From Bifidobacterium subtile (GTDB taxonomy: Bacteria > Actinomycetota > Actinomycetes > Actinomycetales > Bifidobacteriaceae), in assembly GCF_000741775.1 (NCBI RefSeq), contig NZ_JGZR01000008.1, positions 1 through 64,000 of the forward strand: a DNA stretch of 64,000 bases. Reading direction: 5' to 3'. Below the pieces are notes generated by a model. The model made no database searches. It saw only the letters and a list, made by a program, of their open reading frames with translations, and was not told where the DNA came from. Shown here one piece after another: positions 25,719 through 35,104 of the stretch (position 1 is its first letter; the number at the start of each line of letters is the position of its first letter). The position numbers were made by a program, and so were the translations under genes.

Positions 25719-28283
25719 ATGATGGGCAAAGACGCACAGCCGAGCGACGAGACGCAGAGTGGCAAAGGCGGCGAGGCCGACGCTCTCGCCGGCATCATCG
25801 CCAATGCCAACGGCATCGTGATGGACAGCGCCGGCAGCGGCAATGCCGACATGCGCAGCACCGGCAGCGGCGCAAATGATGCCGTGAGCGTCGATGCCGA
25901 CGATACCGATAACGCCAGCGAGCAGACGCATTTCGACGTCAATGAATTTCTGGCGGGAATCGACGCCATCTTCGACGCGCACGACGCGGGCATCAAAGCC
26001 GAGCCGTACTTGCAGCAGGCCTTGGTCGATGCCGAAAACGCAGAAGACCATGCCGGACTGCTCACGGTGCTCAATGAGACGATGGGATTCTATCGTTCCC
26101 AAGGCCGGCACGACGATAACCAGTGGATCATCCAGCGGGCGATCGAGCTTGGTTTGCGCATGGGGCTGCAAGGCAGCGAGGCCTGGACCACGACGCTGAT
26201 CAACGCGGCGACCGGAATGCGCGCCGCAAGGCAGTACGATCAGGCCGAAGATCTCTATCGTCAGGCGCTCGACAACGCCGCACGCACGCTGCCGCCGACC
26301 GATCGGCGCATGGCCGCGCTGCACAATAATCTTTCGATGCTCTATAGCGAAACCAAGCGTCTGCCGCAGGCGCGGGAGGAGCTGGAAACCGCGCTGCACA
26401 TTCTCGACTCTGCAAGCGTCGACGCCTCGGTCGATATCGACGCGGCCTCGACGCACACGAATCTGGCCCTTGTGCTGCTGCAGGAGGCACAGACTAGTCC
26501 TCGGGCCAATAATGCTGTGGAAAAAGATGCGCAAACCGCCGCCGCAAAGGACGCCGACTCCACGGCTCAGCGCGAGGAACTGCTCGCGAGCGCATTGGAC
26601 CATGCGTCGCAGGCGCTGCACATCTATCGGACGGGGCATCTCGAGCACAGCGCGCATTATGCGTCGGCTTTGGCTAGCTACGCGCAGGTCTGCTTTGCAC
26701 TGGGCCGCTTCGCCGAGGCCGTCCAAACGTATCAGCGTTCGCTTGCGGTGATCGCGGAATGCTATGGCACTGACACCGATTACTACCGCATCACCGAAGC
26801 GAATCTGAAGAGCGCGCAGGAGGCGGCGGAGCAAACGCAGGACCAGGAGGCGCATCATGCAGCTGCCGACGATGCGGGCGTGAGCAGCGAATCAGACCGT
26901 GGCCATTCAGCCGAATGCAGCAAATCGGCTGACCGCAATGAAATATTTGCCGCCGCTGAAGCTCCTGAAACCGTCTCATCAAAAATCGGCGCCGCCGATG
27001 ACCATGCCAACGACGCCGACAACAACGAGTCAAACGAGTCAACTGACGGACTCGTCACATCGGCATCTTCCGATGCGCAGACATCTCAACAGGTATCTCA
27101 TCAAACCGCCGACACCGCCAGCAGCCACCAGTCTGCCCGGCAAAACTCTCATCGCTCTAGTCGTTCCAATCACAGCGATCACCAACCCGCCGGGCAGCAA
27201 ACAGCCATTCGGCAAACCGCCGACCGACAAACTGCCACCCAGCAACCTCACACCGCCCAGCCGCGCGAACGCATCTCCGGGCTGCGTTTGGCCCGCGCGT
27301 ACTGGAATGAGTACGGCAAACCGCTGCTTGCCGAGCTACACCCCGAGTATCGCGGGCGCATTGCGGCCGGCTTGGTCGGGCATGGTTCGGAATGCTACGG
27401 CTTCGACGACAAGTTCTCGCAGGACCACGATTTCGGCCCTGGCTTCTGCCTGTGGCTCGCCGATGACGATTATGCGCGTATCGGCGAGCGCCTGCAGGCC
27501 AATTACGACGCGCTGCCGAAGGAGTTCATGGGCTACGGGCCTCGCGAGTCCACGGCGCGGGCGGGCGGTGCGAGCCGCCGGGTCGGCGTGTTCGCCATCG
27601 GCGATTTCTTCGAGCGCCTGACCAGATACCGTCAGGCGCCTGCTGCCAGCAAGCCGCACGAGTGGCTGCTGTTGGACGAGGCAACGCTGGCGGCGACGAC
27701 CAACGGCGAAGTGTTCGCCGATCCGCTCGGCATGTTCCTTAAGACCCGCCAAGGCTTCAAGATGATGCCCGAAGACGTGCGACTCGCCTTGATTTCCCGT
27801 CGTTTGGGCATGATCGCGCAGGCCGGGCAATATAATCTGCCGCGCATGCTGGACCGTGGCGACGGCGCGGCGGCCTGGCTGTCGATCAACGAATTTGCCA
27901 ATGCGTGTTGCTCGCTGGTTTTTCTTATCAACCAGCCGGTCACCGTGGGCTATCTGCCGTATTACAAATGGCGATTCGCAGCGCTGCGCAAGCTCAGCAG
28001 GCGCATGGCGACGCGGCTCGCCGACGTGTGCGAGCAGCTTGAAACCATATTGCGGCTTTCATCGGCTGCATGCTTCGGCGGCGCGGGATTCGGTGAAGGA
28101 GGCAAAGGTTCGGGGCCGGCGCAAGGCAACATACAAAGCATCGTGAGCCATATCTGCGCCGGAATCGTCCACGAACTCAACGCCGATGGCTTAAGCGATT
28201 CATCGGAACCGTTCCTCGAATGGCAGCGACCGTACGTCGAGGAGCATATCGAATCGGACGCGGCGGTATTGCACAGCCTGTGA
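25719..28283 (+). CDS. TPR protein fused to a DUF4037 nucleotidyltransferase-fold domain
   Basis: This 854-residue protein has an acidic N-terminus, tetratricopeptide repeats at about 75-360 (HAGLLTVLNETMGFYRSQG, EDLYRQALDNAARTLPPTDR, YASALASYAQVCFALGRFAEAV), a Ser/His/Gln/Ala-rich linker (~370-505) and a C-terminal DUF4037 domain. The latter shows a polymerase-beta-type active site: GLVGHGSECYGFDD followed by SQDHDFGPGF (G-S ... D-x-D). Substrate is unknown; relatives of this fold transfer nucleotides to proteins, antibiotics or RNA. The gene is followed 43 bases on by the DUF4125 gene, its usual neighbour. SD GGAAGGAA precedes ATG ATG. Confidence 0.75.
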   Translation: MMGKDAQPSDETQSGKGGEADALAGIIANANGIVMDSAGSGNADMRSTGSGANDAVSVDADDTDNASEQTHFDVNEFLAGIDAIFDAHDAGIKAEPYLQQALVDAENAEDHAGLLTVLNETMGFYRSQGRHDDNQWIIQRAIELGLRMGLQGSEAWTTTLINAATGMRAARQYDQAEDLYRQALDNAARTLPPTDRRMAALHNNLSMLYSETKRLPQAREELETALHILDSASVDASVDIDAASTHTNLALVLLQEAQTSPRANNAVEKDAQTAAAKDADSTAQREELLASALDHASQALHIYRTGHLEHSAHYASALASYAQVCFALGRFAEAVQTYQRSLAVIAECYGTDTDYYRITEANLKSAQEAAEQTQDQEAHHAAADDAGVSSESDRGHSAECSKSADRNEIFAAAEAPETVSSKIGAADDHANDADNNESNESTDGLVTSASSDAQTSQQVSHQTADTASSHQSARQNSHRSSRSNHSDHQPAGQQTAIRQTADRQTATQQPHTAQPRERISGLRLARAYWNEYGKPLLAELHPEYRGRIAAGLVGHGSECYGFDDKFSQDHDFGPGFCLWLADDDYARIGERLQANYDALPKEFMGYGPRESTARAGGASRRVGVFAIGDFFERLTRYRQAPAASKPHEWLLLDEATLAATTNGEVFADPLGMFLKTRQGFKMMPEDVRLALISRRLGMIAQAGQYNLPRMLDRGDGAAAWLSINEFANACCSLVFLINQPVTVGYLPYYKWRFAALRKLSRRMATRLADVCEQLETILRLSSAACFGGAGFGEGGKGSGPAQGNIQSIVSHICAGIVHELNADGLSDSSEPFLEWQRPYVEEHIESDAAVLHSL

Positions 28284-28326
28284 GCAGCGGCATCGCATAT
28301 ATTTACACAGGGATAAAGGAGCGACT

Positions 28327-28968
28327 ATGGACGGCAACGACGACAGCACCGAAGGCAACGACGGCAATGAACTCGCCGAGGCGGTTGTGCAGCATGAGTG
28401 GCAGCAATTCCAGCAGACCGACAACGAAGGCGGGCGGGCCGCATGCCAAGGCAACTGGCCGATGTTTCGCCAGATGCGGTTGAGCCAATTCCTCACCTGG
28501 CCGGAGCCGCTGCTGAACACTTATGCCAAGGATTTGGACGAGGCCGACCGCACCGGGCGCAATCTGATCACCGAGAAATACGGCCGCATGATGTCCTCGA
28601 CTGCGCCGGACGAATACCGCAGGGATATCGAGCCGTATATTCCCAAGCTGCCGGACGATCGCGTCGCGGCACAGGATCAGGTCATCGCCACGCAGGTGGA
28701 CTGGGCTTTGGAATTCCGCACGCGTTATCCTAGGCTTGGCAACGGCATGCGCGTGCTGCACACCGCCGAGGACACGCCGGACGTGACCTCATTCGAGACC
28801 TACCTGCGCGGCGAGCTCGGCACTTACTCGCAATCCACTTTTGACCTCTACCGCCGCTTCATCGACGAGCTGAAGTCGCAGAACCGCAACCTGACCGAGG
28901 AAACCGTGCGCAACACCGCGCTGCTCGGCGGCTTCGCAAGCCTTGAGGAGGCCGAAGCGCTACAGTAA
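28327..28968 (+). CDS. DUF4125 family protein
   Basis: This 213-residue protein is mainly helical, cytoplasmic and uncharacterised. It shows the family patterns VVQHEWQQFQQTDNEGGRA, CQGNWPMFRQMRLSQFLTW and the C-terminal LRGELGTYSQSTFDLYRRF. AAAGGAG lies 6 bases before the ATG. From recall, DUF4125 genes commonly sit next to, or fused with, DUF4037 genes, which suggests the two proteins act together; here they are 43 bases apart and followed after 5 bases by a membrane hydrolase. Confidence 0.78.
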   Translation: MDGNDDSTEGNDGNELAEAVVQHEWQQFQQTDNEGGRAACQGNWPMFRQMRLSQFLTWPEPLLNTYAKDLDEADRTGRNLITEKYGRMMSSTAPDEYRRDIEPYIPKLPDDRVAAQDQVIATQVDWALEFRTRYPRLGNGMRVLHTAEDTPDVTSFETYLRGELGTYSQSTFDLYRRFIDELKSQNRNLTEETVRNTALLGGFASLEEAEALQ

Positions 28969-28973
28969 GGGCC

Positions 28974-30626
28974 GTGCAAGTTGTGAAAAGCGCTGTGAAG
29001 CGAATAATCTCGATCGCGGCAGCGTCGATCGTGCTGCTGGTGCTGTGCGCACTGCTCGGCGACGCGATGACGCCGGATTGGCGCGTCGCACCCCTGACCG
29101 ACGCAGCCGACTCAGCCAAAACGGCCGGCCAACGCGGAAAGAACAGCAGCTCCGACCGAGTCGCCGTCGAATCGCCTGACACGGCGATCGCAGTGCGCGG
29201 GCTGCATACGAGCCAAGAGGGCAGATACGAGGTCAAGGAAACACATCTGCGCATTCGCCTCACCGCGTCGGCCACCGTCAATGCGCTGCTGCGCGAACCC
29301 GTGGACGCCGCGGGCAGGCGCCCGGCCTGCCTGTTCATTCATGGCGCAGGCACCGGCAAGGCCTCCGAAGTCTACGGCGACATCGCTTCCGCGATGGCGT
29401 CGGCCGGCATCGTCACCTTGGTGCCCGACAAGCGCCTCGACAATTACACGACTTTCCAACGCGACTACATCGCCATGGCCCGCGACTACGTCACGTCGCT
29501 GGCTGTGCTGAAGGGGCGCGGCGACGTCGACTCCGCACGCGTTGGGCTGTATGCGGAATCAGAGGGCACGTGGATCGCCAGCGCCATGACGCATGACCAT
29601 CCCGACCTCGCATTCATGATCCTCACCTCCCCGCCCATCGTCCCGGGCCGCAGGCAGATGGCGATGGCGGCGAGCAACTACATGACGCATATCGGTGCTC
29701 CGAAGCCGATGGCGCAAAACGTCACCAAATTCATCGGCATGGATTTCTCGATGCTCGGGCTGCGCTATGCGGACTTCCCCGCCGAGCGCTATCTCGACGC
29801 GCTCACCATGCCGCTGCTGGTGAATTACGGCACCGAGGATCTGTCGATGCCCATCGAGCAGGGCGCGGCGACGCTGCGCGAAGACGCGCATCGGGCCGGC
29901 AATGACAATGTCACGGTGCGCTACTACCCCGCGAATCACCAGATGCGCGTCGGCGCGCGCACCTCGCAGCCCGGACTGCCGCTCGATGGCCATTACACGC
30001 ATGATCTCGAAAACTGGCTGAACGCGGTGACCGCCGGCGCATCCGCCAATGACTGGAGCACGCCTATGATCGCCGGCACACAGCCCCATCAGCGTCTTGC
30101 CGTTCCAAAGGCGACCGCTCCCGGGCTGATCCGTTCGCTGCCGATGCTGCTGATACTGCTTGCGATGGCACCGCTGTGTCTACTGGTTGGCGCACTGGGT
30201 GCGCTCGTGCTTGGCCTCACTGGCCGGCAGCGCCGAAAACTGGGCCGATGCGGCTCCTTCGGGGCGGGAGTGACCAGACTGCTCGTGGCGAATGCCATCG
30301 CTGTCGTGACGAGCATAGCTGGGCTGCTGGCCTATCTGGCCAGAACCGTCTCTGCCACGCTCGCATTGCGCAGTGACGCGACGGCGCTGTCCGCAGGATG
30401 GACGGCATTGCGGGCGCTCGCCGTGCTCAGCACGGTAGCTCTTGCTTGGCTGCTGGTCCGTCTGAGCGAGAATCGCCTGGCCCGCCCACCGGAGCATCTG
30501 CGCTCGCAGGATTGCGCTCCGGTTGCCGCCGCCGGCTTCGGCCATCGACTCGTGTTCGCATCTCTTGCGCTCAGTGCGGCGTTCTCCTTGGTTTCACTGG
30601 CGTTCTGGGGGCTATTCTCGCTCTGA
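28974..30626 (+). CDS. Membrane-anchored alpha/beta hydrolase
   Basis: A 550-residue protein: one N-terminal helix (~9-30), an extracytoplasmic alpha/beta hydrolase domain (~80-350) and four C-terminal membrane helices (~380-550). The nucleophile elbow is AESEG (in VGLYAESEGTW), an atypical GxSxG with Ala first; the oxyanion strand is FIHGAGTG, the acid lies in NYGTEDLS, and the His in YYPANHQM. It starts at GTG, 5 bases after the DUF4125 stop, so is probably the third gene of that operon. Its last 15 bases overlap the convergent gene. Substrate unknown; esters or acyl conjugates are likely. Confidence 0.78.
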   Translation: MQVVKSAVKRIISIAAASIVLLVLCALLGDAMTPDWRVAPLTDAADSAKTAGQRGKNSSSDRVAVESPDTAIAVRGLHTSQEGRYEVKETHLRIRLTASATVNALLREPVDAAGRRPACLFIHGAGTGKASEVYGDIASAMASAGIVTLVPDKRLDNYTTFQRDYIAMARDYVTSLAVLKGRGDVDSARVGLYAESEGTWIASAMTHDHPDLAFMILTSPPIVPGRRQMAMAASNYMTHIGAPKPMAQNVTKFIGMDFSMLGLRYADFPAERYLDALTMPLLVNYGTEDLSMPIEQGAATLREDAHRAGNDNVTVRYYPANHQMRVGARTSQPGLPLDGHYTHDLENWLNAVTAGASANDWSTPMIAGTQPHQRLAVPKATAPGLIRSLPMLLILLAMAPLCLLVGALGALVLGLTGRQRRKLGRCGSFGAGVTRLLVANAIAVVTSIAGLLAYLARTVSATLALRSDATALSAGWTALRALAVLSTVALAWLLVRLSENRLARPPEHLRSQDCAPVAAAGFGHRLVFASLALSAAFSLVSLAFWGLFSL

Positions 30627-31406
30627 CGCCTTTGCCGGGTCTTGCGCATTGCCCCGTCGAAGCCACGACGCCAACGCCCATATGAGCGCTACGACGATGA
30701 GGATGCCGCCCAATATGGCGAATAGCGCGGCGATGAACACACGGATGTTCACAACCGGATTCATGATGACATCCATCGGGAAAAACCATCCGAACGCCGC
30801 GACAACCGCTCCCAGCACCAGGCCGAGTGTGCCTAGAATGATCGTCGGCACGCTCGGCCCGGTTTTTCTGAGCAGCGGGGCGACGGGCTGCGGCTCGCGC
30901 GGCACCTGCACATACGGCTGCCCATGGTGAGGGCTTTGCGAGCTACCCGCAGCCTGCGGATTCGCGCCATGCTGCGGGTAGCCGAAGCCTCGCGGCGGTT
31001 CTGTCGCATACAACGGCACCGAAGCCGAAGCATCTTGCACCCGCGGCTGCGCGGCTGGCGATGCGAACTTGCCGGCATCGCCTTGCGCAGCATCGTCGTT
31101 GTCGTCCCCATTCGACGCGGGGTCTTCATCAAGTGATTCCGTATGAACATCCTCGAAAACAGACATCCGCCCCGCAATGGATTCGGTGTCGTCATCGGCT
31201 TCGTAATCGGCACTGGTCGCAGGCGATTCAAGAACCTCGATCGCCTCGGCGTCGGCGCCTGCATCCGCGGCCGGCGCCGCGCCGGCATCATCCTGAGCAT
31301 GTTCGTCATAGATAGGCATCTGCGTGGTATTCGTCGAGCACTCGGCAGGACGCGTCTGCTCGGCGCCCTCAGGATTCGTATCCGGCGTCTCATTGAGCTC
31401 ATTCAT
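30612..31406 (-). CDS. Acidic-tailed membrane protein of the PspC locus, unknown function
   Basis: This 264-residue protein has a long acidic, low-complexity N-terminus (~1-175, rich in D, E, A, Q, P) and two membrane helices at about 187-212 and 218-248. ATG 31406 has AAGGAG at 7 bases. It overlaps the stop of the upstream PspC gene by 8 bases, so the two are probably co-translated. Its stop lies inside the convergent hydrolase gene (15-base overlap). I do not recognise a family; context suggests envelope stress sensing. Confidence 0.65.
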   Translation of the reverse strand: MNELNETPDTNPEGAEQTRPAECSTNTTQMPIYDEHAQDDAGAAPAADAGADAEAIEVLESPATSADYEADDDTESIAGRMSVFEDVHTESLDEDPASNGDDNDDAAQGDAGKFASPAAQPRVQDASASVPLYATEPPRGFGYPQHGANPQAAGSSQSPHHGQPYVQVPREPQPVAPLLRKTGPSVPTIILGTLGLVLGAVVAAFGWFFPMDVIMNPVVNIRVFIAALFAILGGILIVVALIWALASWLRRGNAQDPAKASERE

Positions 31407-33210
31407 GGCCAATCTCCTTAGTCGATGCGAATTGCGCAGCGTCGATCATGCTCAATCGCGTGGCGTATCTCCTTGCGTCTTTCCCGTCGTTCGCAGCGAC
31501 AAGCGTCAGCGCGGCCGGCCGAGACGAAGAACCGCGCCAAGCCGTACCAGCTATGCCATCCCACGCCGCGCCGGTGATGTCCGTTACTGGCTCGGAAGCA
31601 TAGCGCACCGACACCTTGGCCTCGATCACATGCGTGGCGTTGATCCACAGCTCCGGCCCCTCGGCGGGCCGCTGATCGTCGTCGCCATACAGCCAGCTAT
31701 AGTTTTTGTCGCCTATGTCGCCGATATCCTTCAGATACATGTAATCGACTCCAATGACGTTCGCGGATCGGCGCATGGATACATACCGTCCTCCAATCGA
31801 ACGCACGGAACCGTAGTATTCCCAACCACCATTCCCAGAGCCGTACGACATCCCAAAGCCATACGAGCACCCATCCGGCAACGTGATCGACACCTGCGTG
31901 CGATAGGCGGTGAGGCTGATCTCGCCGGCAGGGCACTGCGAGGATGCGGTTTTGCCACTGGCCAGCTTCAAATCGTGGGGCTTGCGGCCTTTCGCATAGT
32001 CGCTCAGATTGATGGCAGCGCTACTGTTGTCATAGTTGTCGCCCACGAAGGCAACGCCGTTCTTCAGCGTGGCCATATCGCGTTCGCCCGACCCCAGCGC
32101 CTGCGGCTTGCGCCCTGAAACGCTGGTGTACAAGGCATCCGCGTGACGCATATCGTTGAGATTGTAAGTGTAGGCCGCGCCTGCTGCGGCGACGCAGACC
32201 GCGACGAAGCCCGCTAGCCATGCCAGCGGCATCAGACCGCCCGAGCGCCGGCCCATCAGTCCAAGCACCACAATCACGGCGCCGATAAGCAGGCATGCCC
32301 CGGCGCTCCAAAGCATCGCCAGCTTCACGATATCGCTGAGATAGAGACGGGCGTTCACCTGCGTGCCGAACAGCACCGCCGCCGAAACGAAAATCAATCC
32401 AAGCACGGCCACGACCACGCCGAAACCAGCCGGCTTGCGCCGCGCATATCTCGGCGCTGCCTGCTGCACCGGCCTTCGGTATGCCGCCGCTGCCGTGGAA
32501 TCAGCCGAGCCGGAATCGGGGGCCCAGCCTTCGGAAGGACGAGCAGGCATGGCATACGCCGGCTGCTCGGGCGGGCCTGCTGGACCGGCCGGCCCTGCCT
32601 GCCCATTCCACCGCGCATGCTCTGAATCCGAATCTGACGGACCGGCAGGTCCTGTCTGCCTAGGCGCAGGTCCGTCCTTGGCCCCACCGGACCAAGGCTG
32701 CGGCCCAGGCGGATTCGGCTGCGGGCCGGCGTATCCGGATCCTCTGCCCGCGATGATCTCGCGATGCGAAAGGTTGTTGATCACGACCAGCAGTGCAGCG
32801 AGCGCGAGCGCATCCACAAACAGGCCTATGCCGGGGAATGCGAAAACGGCCACGAACATGGCCAACGGCCCTAGCATCACCCAGCGCCAGCTCCCATTGA
32901 CGAGGTCCTGCGCCAGAATGCGGCCATCGTAGTCGTCTGGCAGCAGAAACCAAGCGAGAGCGTAGAACGCCAGTCCGAAGCCGAACACCACGGTGGAGGC
33001 GGCCATCAGCGCACGCACGAGCACCGGGCTCCACCCGATGCGTTCGGCCAGTCCGGCGCACACGCCGCCGACCCAGCGATCCTCGCCGCGGCTGATTCGG
33101 CTGCCCCGTATCCATGCGAAGAAGCGTCGCGCATGGGTCGAAAACGTCTTGTCGTATGGATCCTGCGGATGTGGTTCCTGCGGCGGCGCCGCGTCATATG
33201 GATTGCTCAT
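31399..33210 (-). CDS. PspC-domain membrane protein with extracytoplasmic C-terminal domain
   Basis: A 603-residue protein. The PspC domain is near the N-terminus (~45-105; RWVGGVCAGLAERIGWSPVLVRAL followed by a helix), then two helices, a Pro/Gly-rich cytoplasmic linker (~155-255), three further helices (~265-355) and a C-terminal region (~360-603) with beta-rich, repeated SYGSGNGG-like and Cys-containing segments (two Cys, possibly a disulfide) likely outside the cell. The last part loosely recalls LiaF-type C-terminal domains, but the similarity is weak. Divergent, 113 bases away, is a second PspC protein with a kinase domain. Confidence 0.75.
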   Translation of the reverse strand: MSNPYDAAPPQEPHPQDPYDKTFSTHARRFFAWIRGSRISRGEDRWVGGVCAGLAERIGWSPVLVRALMAASTVVFGFGLAFYALAWFLLPDDYDGRILAQDLVNGSWRWVMLGPLAMFVAVFAFPGIGLFVDALALAALLVVINNLSHREIIAGRGSGYAGPQPNPPGPQPWSGGAKDGPAPRQTGPAGPSDSDSEHARWNGQAGPAGPAGPPEQPAYAMPARPSEGWAPDSGSADSTAAAAYRRPVQQAAPRYARRKPAGFGVVVAVLGLIFVSAAVLFGTQVNARLYLSDIVKLAMLWSAGACLLIGAVIVVLGLMGRRSGGLMPLAWLAGFVAVCVAAAGAAYTYNLNDMRHADALYTSVSGRKPQALGSGERDMATLKNGVAFVGDNYDNSSAAINLSDYAKGRKPHDLKLASGKTASSQCPAGEISLTAYRTQVSITLPDGCSYGFGMSYGSGNGGWEYYGSVRSIGGRYVSMRRSANVIGVDYMYLKDIGDIGDKNYSWLYGDDDQRPAEGPELWINATHVIEAKVSVRYASEPVTDITGAAWDGIAGTAWRGSSSRPAALTLVAANDGKDARRYATRLSMIDAAQFASTKEIGHE

Positions 33211-33323
33211 GTCTCTATTACAGCAAACGAGCATGCGCCATCGTATCGGGGAACACCCTGATTGTTCCCTGAACTCTCGCCCGATCCCTACCCTTGCACC
33301 CGGCAGGAAGGCACAATAGAGGT

Positions 33324-34913
33324 ATGACGCAGACCACCACCATGCGACCGCCGCAGCGCGACGACGCTTCCGGCACGATGCCCAGCCCGCTCACGCAGCC
33401 GCGGCATCCTGCCGTGCTGCCGCTGATGCGCCCGGAGCATGGCCGCGTGCTGTGCGGAGTGTGCCTGGGGATAGCCAAGCATCTGGGCATCAAGGTCTGG
33501 TGGGTGCGAGCCGCGTTTCTGGCCTCGACTTTCCTGTTCGGAGCCGGTCCCATCGCCTATGTGTTCCTGTGGGTTTTCGTTCCCTCGGGCGATCCGGTTC
33601 GCGCTGCCGCTGCGCTCGCGCATGCCGTTTCGGTGACCGACTCGCCGCTGTCGCACGGCAACAAGCCCTATGCCGCACAAGGCGGCGACGCGCCGGACGC
33701 CGCAATCAAAGGCGTCGGCCAAAACGGCAACGCTGCCACTCACGAATTCATCTCCGGCGATGCCCCGCATGACGCGGCAAGTGATATACGCGGTTCCGCG
33801 GAAAGCCTGCTGACGGCATTGCGTCGCGCGTCGAAATCGTCGCTGTTCGCGCTCGCTGGGCTGCTCACCCTTGCGGTCGGCGTGCTGCTGGCCTGCACAG
33901 GCCTCGCCGCGGGCGTTCTCGCCGCCACGCTGCTCTCGCTCGCCGGCATCGGCGTCGCCTGGCTGCGTTATAACGCCGAAAACGGACAGCTGCGCTCGAT
34001 GATCATCGGCATTGCCATGCAGTTCCTCGCCTTCGCGGTCTACATCACCTCCTCCGTGCCGGCGAATCCTGCCAACCCGAACGTGCGCATGGTGCTGTTC
34101 GCCGGACTGGCGATGCTCGTAGGCACCGGCATCGCGATTGTGCCATGGATGCATTCGCTCATCCGCGATGTGGGCACCGAGCGGGCCTTGAAGGAGCGCG
34201 AGGAGGAGCGCGCCGACATGACGGCCCATCTGCACGACGGCGTGTTGCAGACGCTGGCATTGATTCAGCTGCACAGCGAGGAGCCGAGTACGGTGTTCAC
34301 GCTGGCCCGCCAGCAGGAGCGCGAGCTGCGCGATTGGCTCTATCAGGAGCGCACGCCGCCCGAGCGCTCGGTGAGCCGGGGGCTGCGCGACATCGCCGCG
34401 CAGGTCGAGGATGAGCATGGCAAGCCGATCGAAGTAGTGACCGTAGGCGACGCGCTGCCCAGCGCGCAGACCGATGCATTACTCGACGCCTCGCGGCAAG
34501 CGCTGGTCAATGCGGCCATGCACGGCGGCGAGCCGATTTCCGTGTATTGCGAAGCAGGCAATGGCACGGTCGAGGTATTCGTGCGCGACCACGGCGCCGG
34601 TTTCGACGTGGATGCCGTGCCGGCCAACCGGCTTGGCATCAAGGAATCGATCGTCGGGCGCGTCACGCGGCGCGGCGGTACAGTGGAGATCGTGTCGAAG
34701 CCGAATTGGGGGACCGAAGTGCGCATGCATATGCCGGTCGCCTGCGTGGGCGACGAAGACGGCAAGGCCGATGAGACCGCTGAAAATACTCATGACAGTA
34801 CGGCTGCCAATACTGCCGATAAGCCATACAGCAGTGGCGACACGAGCGATGACACGGGTGCCGACATATCCCAAGACAATAGCGACGGCAACACGAATAA
34901 CGGGGAGCAATGA
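33324..34913 (+). CDS. PspC-histidine kinase (NarL/DesK type)
   Basis: A 529-residue sensor kinase. A PspC domain (~35-95; GRVLCGVCLGIAKHLGIKVWWVR) leads to about five membrane helices up to ~285, a HisKA_3 domain with the phospho-acceptor His in ADMTAHLHDGVLQTL, and a HATPase_c domain (ALVNAAMHGG, VRDHGAGFD, LGIKESIVGRVTRRGG). A ~55-residue polar tail follows. ATG 33324 is chosen; CACAAT lies 6 bases upstream. It is coupled by ATGA overlap to a 64-residue ORF and then to a response regulator. Likely an envelope-stress sensor. Confidence 0.87.
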   Translation: MTQTTTMRPPQRDDASGTMPSPLTQPRHPAVLPLMRPEHGRVLCGVCLGIAKHLGIKVWWVRAAFLASTFLFGAGPIAYVFLWVFVPSGDPVRAAAALAHAVSVTDSPLSHGNKPYAAQGGDAPDAAIKGVGQNGNAATHEFISGDAPHDAASDIRGSAESLLTALRRASKSSLFALAGLLTLAVGVLLACTGLAAGVLAATLLSLAGIGVAWLRYNAENGQLRSMIIGIAMQFLAFAVYITSSVPANPANPNVRMVLFAGLAMLVGTGIAIVPWMHSLIRDVGTERALKEREEERADMTAHLHDGVLQTLALIQLHSEEPSTVFTLARQQERELRDWLYQERTPPERSVSRGLRDIAAQVEDEHGKPIEVVTVGDALPSAQTDALLDASRQALVNAAMHGGEPISVYCEAGNGTVEVFVRDHGAGFDVDAVPANRLGIKESIVGRVTRRGGTVEIVSKPNWGTEVRMHMPVACVGDEDGKADETAENTHDSTAANTADKPYSSGDTSDDTGADISQDNSDGNTNNGEQ

Positions 34914-35104
34914 TGAACGACACTGATGAGAAGCATATGCATTCGAGACACTGCCCATTTCGGCCCGGCGAAGCAAGCAACGGAGGGGTCGCAACGATAC
35001 CTGCAATAGCCACAGCACGAGCAGCGGCAATAACGGCGATGCAACCGGAGACCGTTCTGGCTGAGTCGATCAACTGTCGTCAGAACGACGCAAAGGAGCA
35101 ATGA
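34910..35104 (+). CDS. Coupled 64-residue ORF between kinase and response regulator
   Basis: This frame overlaps the kinase stop by 4 bases (ATGA) and its own stop overlaps the response-regulator start by 4 bases (ATGA), so ribosomes could pass through all three genes. The peptide starts MMNDTDEKHMHSRHC and has His/Cys residues and an Ala/Thr/Ile-rich middle. The first bases (GAGCAATGATGAACG, 34905-34919) are repeated at the regulator start (35096-35110), implying the ORF arose by duplication of the regulator's translation-start region. No family recognised. Confidence 0.5.
   Translation: MMNDTDEKHMHSRHCPFRPGEASNGGVATIPAIATARAAAITAMQPETVLAESINCRQNDAKEQ

Noticed and set aside
25107..26858. 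583-codon frame antisense to the TPR gene and overlapping the VOC gene
   Set aside because: Its end is the VOC gene read in another frame and the remainder mirrors the TPR gene; no recognisable domain.
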